From NCBI GenBank assembly GCA_902776955.1, contig CACYSG010000062.1, forward strand, positions 1-38,289: a stretch of 38,289 bases of DNA, read 5' to 3'. The notes under the pieces are model-generated. The model had not been told where the DNA came from. It ran no database searches and saw only the letters and a program-made list of their open reading frames with translations. Below are positions 34,201 through 38,289 of the stretch, piece after piece. Positions within the stretch are counted from its first letter, which is position 1, and every line of letters starts with the position of its first letter. The stretch is from an uncultured Bacteroidales bacterium. GTDB taxonomy: Bacteria > Bacteroidota > Bacteroidia > Bacteroidales > Muribaculaceae. Made by a program: the position numbers and the translations under genes.

Positions 34201-34754
34201 CGACTCACCATGTCGAGGTAGTTAACCGCTCGGCAGAGCATCAGAAAGGTACCGCAAAGGCCAGCATCATCGACCTGAACGGCAAGACCTTGTGGGAACA
34301 GGCCATGGACTACATCTGTGACGAAGACATGACGCTCGAGATGATGCAGGTAGAAGTGCCTCAAGAGATTGCAGGTGCCTATTTCCTGCGTCTGACGCTG
34401 ATTGACAACAAGGGCGTAGTGCGCTCGATGAACGACTATGTCCACACGACCGTCGAGAACGACCGCACGTCACTGCATGACCTGCGCCGTGCCCAGGTGA
34501 CCGCGACAGCCAGCGGCAAGGGCGTCACACTGACCAATACCGGCCAAGTGCCCGCCGTGATGCTGCGCCTGAACCTCAAGGGTGACGACGGCGAGCAGAT
34601 TCTGCCCGTCATCTACAGCGACAACTACCTGCACCTGATGCCGGGCGAAAGCCGCACCATCGACATCGAGTGGAAAAACGAGGATGCCCGTGGCTGCAAG
34701 CCCATTGTTGAAATCACCGGCACGAATGTGACCCAAACCACTGTTCAATTATGA
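31263..34754 (+). CDS. GH2 family glycoside hydrolase with discoidin-like domains
   Basis: The 1163-residue secreted or periplasmic enzyme has a signal peptide (MKQNQLLFILVTLMALGATA). Two discoidin (F5/8 C)-like regions come first, about 40-160 and about 250-345 (SLGSQGEWVSIDLGAQCHFD). The GH2 sugar-binding domain, an Ig-like domain and the TIM barrel follow. Likely catalytic residues are the acid/base Glu about 791 in IYCGRNEGYPP and the nucleophile Glu about 849 in LHTERGMPN. The barrel resembles the beta-mannosidase/exo-glucosaminidase branch more than beta-galactosidases, but substrate is not settled. Its stop overlaps the start of the GH3 gene, so the two are translated together and probably act on the same glycan. 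Confidence 0.9.
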   Translation: MKQNQLLFILVTLMALGATAQVMNRPIGQYPGNPSEYYGPKLVQDNGYGYRNVALYRTVYQSSSWDFNLTSQLLTDGIYEREAPAWLNVTTPDGPLPPHKREACIDGNEWTSNIVMGADTWLQYDWQGMNIDIDEVEMVCSMAYREEAPRGFKIRLLTSKDGKKWKVADEWKGDSLPGEPSWNRVHSDPNKNSGDDLLPTRKIDHTFHIKKGKAFSHMKLEMVTPSAVHWTITELKLRKDGRRATGILPATHFVSAWRSLGSQGEWVSIDLGAQCHFDKVVLYWFDQSTEGVIQVSDDQVNWKPVGRFTKNTGKNHRQEIAIGQQTGRFVRLSFEGQPLLSEVEVMSNGGMSVQAPAEGGWQDGKWLLNGGDWQLTRASHPDAKPLVATVPATVLSSYVNAGALPDMNYDDNLMLASESFFSGDFIYTRSFDLPREMQGKRVFLNFDGINWKAEVTLNGTNLGRIEGAFKRGKFDITPYLKPLGNELQVLIIANANPGGVKVKTEKNTDFNGGILGADNPTFHATIGWDWISAIRGRDIGIWDDVYLTASSDVTVSDPIVTTTLAEGDTLATMTPAVMLANHSEQAVTGTLHGHIGEICFEKQVTLAAGETMEATFSPNEFPQLKDQRMRLWWPNGYGEPYLYDAGFSFMVDGIQSDAVDFKAGIREVKTVDKDTKLRIYINNRRLIPLGGNWAFSENNLNYRGREFDAAVRHHKEMNYNMIRNWVGMTGDKEFFEACDRYGIMVWQDFWLANPADGPDPDDEAMFMDNARDFVLKIRNHPSIGIYCGRNEGYPPKTIDDGLRNAVATLHPGLDYISSSADDGVSGHGPYWAISAKEYFEKQTGKLHTERGMPNVMTIEGLSRTLDAEHLWPQNIYWGRHDYTMEGAQRGATFNQMIAENFGEPTSAHEFCDWAQWINYEGYRAMYESGSKDRMGLLIWMSHPCWPSMVWQTYDYYLEPTAAYYGVKHACEPLHVQWNPSTHHVEVVNRSAEHQKGTAKASIIDLNGKTLWEQAMDYICDEDMTLEMMQVEVPQEIAGAYFLRLTLIDNKGVVRSMNDYVHTTVENDRTSLHDLRRAQVTATASGKGVTLTNTGQVPAVMLRLNLKGDDGEQILPVIYSDNYLHLMPGESRTIDIEWKNEDARGCKPIVEITGTNVTQTTVQL

Positions 34755-37075
34755 TAAAACGCCCGCTTTTCACCATCATAGCACTGGCGCTCCTGGCACT
34801 TAGCATAAGCGCCAAGGACAAATTCCCTTATCAGGACGCCAATTTGCCCTCATCGGTGCGCGCCCTGGACCTGCTATCGCGCATGACCCTTGAGGAGAAA
34901 GTGGGACAGTTGGTTTGCCTCATGGGCTGGGACTCCTATGTGAGAAACGGCAATAAGGTGACCGTGAGTGAAAAATTTCGCCACGAAATTGACAGCCTGC
35001 ACGTGGGTATGTACTGGGCGGTGTTCCGTGCCGATCCATGGACACAAAAGACGCTTGCCAACGGCCTGAATCCCGCATTGGCGGCCGAGGCGGCCAACGC
35101 CATGCAGCACTATGCCATCGAGCATTCCCGCTTGGGCATTCCCATCTTTTTGGCCGAGGAAGCGCCCCACGGCCACATGGCCATCGGGGCAACGGTCTTC
35201 CCGACAGGATTGGGCATGGCGGCGACCTGGGACCCGCAATTGATGGAGCAAGCAGGAGCGGTAATCAGCAAGGAAATCAGGCTGCAGGGCGGACACATCA
35301 GTTACGGACCCGTGCTGGATCTGGCACGCGAGCCCCGCTGGTCGCGTGTCGAGGAAACTATGGGCGAAGACCCGTACCTGATTGGCGAAATGGGTGCAGC
35401 GATGGTACGCGGGCTTGGTGGAAGAGACTTGAGTCTGCCCTACTCGACCATAGCCACGTTGAAGCACTTTATCGCTTATGGTGTCAGCGAAGGCGGCCAG
35501 AACGGTGCCCGCAGCATCGTGGGGCCTCGGGAACTGAAACAGGTGTTTATGGAACCTTTCAGGCGTGCCATCAACGCTGGGGCGTTGTCAGTTATGACGG
35601 CATACAATTCGCTGGACGGTGTGCCATGCACATCCAACAACACCCTGCTGGATGAAATCATGCGGTTGCAATTGGGATTTAGCCGCGGTTTTGTCGTGAG
35701 TGACCTGTTCAGTATCGACGGCCTGCGTGGCACCCATCACATCGTTGCGACAACCCAAGATGCCGCAATCGCCGCTTTAACGGCTGGCGTAGATGTGGAT
35801 TTAGGTGGTAATTGCTATCCACAACTCATCAAGGCCATCAAAGATGACAAAATAAAAGAAAGTCAGTTGGATTTGGCTGTATTGCGCGTGTTGAATCTGA
35901 AATTTGAGATGGGGCTATTTGAGAATCCTTATGTCAATGCAAAGACGGCCCTGAAGGAAGTCCATAACGAGGCTGCCGTGGCTACAACCCGACAAGTGGC
36001 ACGGGAGTCCATCACCTTGCTTAAGAACGACGGTATCCTGCCGCTGAGCAAAAACGTGAAAGTTGCCGTTGTCGGGCCTAATGCCGATAATGTCTATAAC
36101 ATGTTGGGCGACTACACGGCTCCGCAGGCTGATGGCAAGGTGGTTACTGTCTATGACGGAATTAGGGCGATGCTTCGCGAGGCCAATTGCGTCTATTCTA
36201 AGGGGTGTGCCGTGCGTGACACGATGGACTGCGACATTCCTGCTGCCGTTGAAGCTGCCATGCAGGCCGACGTAGTGGTTGCCGTCGTGGGCGGTTCATC
36301 GGCCAGAGATTTCAAGACCTCCTACGAGGACACAGGTGCTGCTACCGCCGAGCAGAAGTTCATCAGCGACATGGAGTGCGGCGAGGGCTTTGACCGCGCC
36401 ACGCTGGACCTGCTGGGCCGCCAGATGGAACTGCTTGACGCCTTGAAGAAAACCGGCAAGCCGCTTGTGGTCGTTTATATCGAGGGACGTCCGCTCAACA
36501 AGAACTGGGCAGACGAAAACGCCAACGCTCTGCTCACCGCCTACTACCCCGGCGAGCAAGGCGGCAACGCCATTGCCGACGTGCTGTTCGGCGACTATAA
36601 CCCGGCAGGCAGGCTTCCCGTGAGTGTGCCACGCCATGTGGGCCAGCTGCCCGTGTATTACAACAAACCCGCGCCCGTGGCCCACGATTACGTCGAGATG
36701 AGCGCACAACCGCTCTACCCCTTCGGCTACGGCCTGAGCTACACCACGTTTGAATACAGCGACCTCATGATTGAAGGACTTGACGCCACATTCAAGGTAA
36801 CCAACACCGGCAACCGCAAGGGCGACGAAGTCGTTCAACTCTATCTGCATCAAGACCACCCATCGGTCGTTCAACCCGAGCGCCAGTTGAAGGCCTTCAA
36901 GCGCATCACACTGGAGCCTGGCGAGACCCGCCAAGTGACGCTTAATCTTGATTATGATGACCTTGTCATTGTTGGTGCCAATATGAAATGGAGCGTGGAA
37001 CCCGACACCTATCAAATTCTAATTGGGCCTTCCAGTAACGACATCCGTTTGGAGGGGGAAATCACCATGCCCTGA
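34751..37075 (+). CDS. GH3 family beta-glycosidase (BglX-like)
   Basis: The 774-residue protein has a signal peptide (MIKRPLFTIIALALLALSIS) and the GH3 layout. The N-terminal barrel begins near LLSRMTLEEKVGQL. The nucleophile is Asp about 318 in GFVVSDLFSIDG. The second alpha/beta domain follows ITLLKNDGILPLS, and a C-terminal Fn3-like domain contains RQLKAFKRITLEPGE. It should remove non-reducing terminal beta-linked glucose or a related sugar. ATGA joins its start with the GH2 stop, a 4-bp overlap typical of translational coupling. The exact sugar is unknown. Confidence 0.94.
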   Translation: MIKRPLFTIIALALLALSISAKDKFPYQDANLPSSVRALDLLSRMTLEEKVGQLVCLMGWDSYVRNGNKVTVSEKFRHEIDSLHVGMYWAVFRADPWTQKTLANGLNPALAAEAANAMQHYAIEHSRLGIPIFLAEEAPHGHMAIGATVFPTGLGMAATWDPQLMEQAGAVISKEIRLQGGHISYGPVLDLAREPRWSRVEETMGEDPYLIGEMGAAMVRGLGGRDLSLPYSTIATLKHFIAYGVSEGGQNGARSIVGPRELKQVFMEPFRRAINAGALSVMTAYNSLDGVPCTSNNTLLDEIMRLQLGFSRGFVVSDLFSIDGLRGTHHIVATTQDAAIAALTAGVDVDLGGNCYPQLIKAIKDDKIKESQLDLAVLRVLNLKFEMGLFENPYVNAKTALKEVHNEAAVATTRQVARESITLLKNDGILPLSKNVKVAVVGPNADNVYNMLGDYTAPQADGKVVTVYDGIRAMLREANCVYSKGCAVRDTMDCDIPAAVEAAMQADVVVAVVGGSSARDFKTSYEDTGAATAEQKFISDMECGEGFDRATLDLLGRQMELLDALKKTGKPLVVVYIEGRPLNKNWADENANALLTAYYPGEQGGNAIADVLFGDYNPAGRLPVSVPRHVGQLPVYYNKPAPVAHDYVEMSAQPLYPFGYGLSYTTFEYSDLMIEGLDATFKVTNTGNRKGDEVVQLYLHQDHPSVVQPERQLKAFKRITLEPGETRQVTLNLDYDDLVIVGANMKWSVEPDTYQILIGPSSNDIRLEGEITMP

Positions 37076-37155
37076 TTGAACGGCACTCAAAGGCTTGAAT
37101 GATTCATGAAAGGTTGCCAAACTGATGTTTAGATTTTAAACTTTTTGGCACTCCT

Positions 37156-37198
37156 ATGCGTCTAAAGAATAGAATATTAACCATTAAAATCGACGCAT
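37156..37198 (+). promoter_or_regulatory. Spaced inverted repeat upstream of a membrane protein gene
   Basis: ATGCGTC (37156-37162) and GACGCAT (37192-37198) are perfect complements 29 nt apart, the second ending one base before the ATG. Pairing in the mRNA would place the ribosome site in a loop-proximal stem. Chance cannot be excluded. The rest of the 124-bp gap shows no clear promoter. Confidence 0.35.
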
Positions 37199-37199
37199 C

Positions 37200-37730
37200 A
37201 TGAAACTAGAAGAATCATACAACCTGAGCCGAGATAAATGGTTTGACAGAATCAAGAGCGAGTGCCGGTCACAAGCGATAAAAGGACTCTGCCTTGCAGT
37301 GATTATCTTGCTCGTTTTCATAGCCATCATGATTTATTGGCGAGACCCAGAACTTAGGTTCGTTATCATCTGCTTGTCATTAGTCGGTTGTCTCACATCC
37401 GGCTGGATGATTGTGAACAACCTTTGGTTTCTCCTGAGGTTGGACAGGCAGTACACTCCAGGACAGCTGCTGCACTGGTACCGCAGGAGGTTCAACAATG
37501 ACCGTACGGCCGCTTATCTCCTTCTTATGGGAGTTATTATCTTCTCTCCAACTCTATGGTACGATATCATCAATTTTGAATGGACTTGGGCCGTCTTGAG
37601 ATTGACATTTGAAGTCGCAATTCTTGCGTTGTTGGTATACTCCTTCTTTAATGATGATATATTTGCGAAATTTATCACTCGCAGCGACGAGGAGATTTTC
37701 GATCGGCTGGAAGAAATTATTGAGAAATAG
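37200..37730 (+). CDS. Unrecognised small membrane protein
   Basis: The 176-residue product was not matched to a family. Four hydrophobic segments are visible: GLCLAVIILLVFIAIMIYW, FVIICLSLVGCLTSGWMIVN, AYLLLMGVIIFSPTLWYDII and VLRLTFEVAILALLVYSFF. The N-terminus is charged and soluble (MKLEESYNLSRDKWFDRIKS) and the C-terminus is acidic (SDEEIFDRLEEIIEK). It looks like an inner-membrane protein with both ends in the cytoplasm. The codon use and complete frame support a real gene, although the base composition is more AT-rich than the GH genes. It stands alone, 124 bp after the GH3 gene. Confidence 0.7.
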   Translation: MKLEESYNLSRDKWFDRIKSECRSQAIKGLCLAVIILLVFIAIMIYWRDPELRFVIICLSLVGCLTSGWMIVNNLWFLLRLDRQYTPGQLLHWYRRRFNNDRTAAYLLLMGVIIFSPTLWYDIINFEWTWAVLRLTFEVAILALLVYSFFNDDIFAKFITRSDEEIFDRLEEIIEK

Positions 37731-37837
37731 GCCTGACGGACTTAGCCGTGACCCTGGTAGGTACTCTAGGTTACGGGGGGACGGCCACGCCAAGGCGAGG
37801 CCCAACAGCATGTTACAGCAATTTTTACCGGACAAGA

Positions 37838-37873
37838 AAACACAGGGCGCGGCTGGTGCTGCGCCCTGTGTTT
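37838..37873. terminator. Bidirectional terminator between the membrane protein and mutase genes
   Basis: A perfect 13-bp stem AAACACAGGGCGC/GCGCCCTGTGTTT with a 10-nt loop. On the minus strand it is followed by TCTTG after TTTT, so it probably ends the mutase transcript. Confidence 0.85.
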
Positions 37874-37895
37874 AATTTGTTATGTCAGGTGAATC

Positions 37896-38289
37896 TTATT
37901 CCTCGTCGAGGAGGATGTGCATCACCTCGATAGCACTCTTCATGACGTTGGTGCCGGGGCCGAAGATGGCGGCTACACCTGCCTTGTAGAGGTAGTCGTA
38001 GTCCTGCATGGGGATAACGCCACCAGCGGTGACGATGATATCCTCACGGCCGAGCTTCTTGAGCTCCTCGATCACGGCGGGCACGAGGGTCTTGTGACCA
38101 GCGGCGAGCGAAGAAACGCCGAGCACGTTCACGTCGTTCTCAACGGCCTCGCGTGCGCTCTCCTCGGGAGTCTGGAACAAGGGACCCATGTCCACGTCAA
38201 AGCCACAGTCGGCATAGCCGGTGGCAACAACCTTTGCGCCACGGTCGTGACCGTCCTGACCCATCTTGGCAATCATGATGCGGGGCTGA
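37896..38289 (-). CDS. Methylmalonyl-CoA mutase large subunit, C-terminal B12-binding domain (partial)
   Basis: The frame is open at the right edge, so only the last 130 or so residues are visible. They form the cobalamin-binding domain with the DxHxxG motif in [33 protein letters not shown] and [15 protein letters not shown] follow, and the protein ends HILLDEE. The mutase interconverts succinyl-CoA and methylmalonyl-CoA, a step in propionate formation by Bacteroidales. The upstream part and the small subunit gene lie outside the window. Confidence 0.94.
   Translation of the reverse strand, partial: QPRIMIAKMGQDGHDRGAKVVATGYADCGFDVDMGPLFQTPEESAREAVENDVNVLGVSSLAAGHKTLVPAVIEELKKLGREDIIVTAGGVIPMQDYDYLYKAGVAAIFGPGTNVMKSAIEVMHILLDEE

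Noticed and set aside
32124-34445. A 773-codon open frame antisense to the GH2 gene, and similar long antisense frames over the amylase, M16, ugd and inositol synthase genes
   Set aside because: They mirror the codon bias of the real genes, lack recognisable domains or promoters, and the sense strand encodes clear enzymes.
37147-37161. A TGGCAC...TGCG stretch resembling a sigma-54 promoter
   Set aside because: The distance between the GG and GC pairs is one base short of the required spacing.
37731-37837. GC-rich stretch after the small membrane protein considered as a tRNA or RNA gene
   Set aside because: No cloverleaf arms or conserved tRNA positions could be fitted.

Overview
The window looks like a chromosomal segment from a gut- or rumen-type member of the Bacteroidales (Bacteroidota), perhaps Muribaculaceae or Prevotellaceae; the family is inference. 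The evidence is promoters of the TTTG/TTG, about 20 nt, TAnnTTTG type before many genes; few Shine-Dalgarno sequences; secreted proteins ending in paired dockerin-like EF-hand repeats or a sorting-type tail; a DUF4369/TlpA-like lipoprotein; and a bacterial myo-inositol-1-phosphate synthase. No phage, transposase, CRISPR, rRNA or tRNA gene was recognised.

Layout. 1-3508 (-): subtilisin-like protease with a dockerin-like end, cut by the window edge. 4031-5375 (+): myo-inositol-1-phosphate synthase, broken by a perfect 37-bp tandem duplication. 5615-9464 (+): a polysaccharide co-polymerase/BY-kinase and UDP-glucose 6-dehydrogenase. 9579-12191 (-) and 12460-15675 (+): divergent secreted endonuclease I and GH13 alpha-amylase, both with dockerin-like repeats. 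15676-16340: gene-free, with a candidate small RNA and a structured repeat. 16341-19930: a cysteine-less thioredoxin-fold lipoprotein and two divergent glycosyltransferases. 20040-21998: a Zn/Cd/Pb-type P1B ATPase behind a perfect palindrome. 21999-22477: gene-free and rich in hairpins. 22478-24295 (-): rpsA, with an inverted second copy of the structured repeat upstream. 24628-24927 (-): a gene remnant. 25024-31149: 5-formyl-THF cyclo-ligase, an M16 protease, RsgA and an AGCS symporter, separated by short-period repeats. 31263-37075 (+): a translationally coupled GH2-GH3 pair. 37200-37730 (+): an unrecognised membrane protein. 37896-38289 (-): the C-terminus of methylmalonyl-CoA mutase.

How the genes fit together. 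Several encode envelope functions (BY-kinase, Ugd, inositol phosphate synthase, two glycosyltransferases). Others encode secreted or surface degradative enzymes (protease, nuclease, amylase, GH2/GH3, M16). The rest is housekeeping (rpsA, rsgA, folate salvage, methylmalonyl-CoA mutase). No SusC/SusD pair is present, so the amylase and the GH2-GH3 pair are not in a recognisable polysaccharide utilisation locus here.

The strongest leads are the exact 37-bp duplication in the inositol synthase gene, an 89-bp structured repeat lying in the same relative orientation upstream of two promoters, a hairpin-dense gene-free block, a palindromic operator candidate at the metal ATPase, and a candidate small RNA downstream of the amylase. 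No single feature proves a new system.
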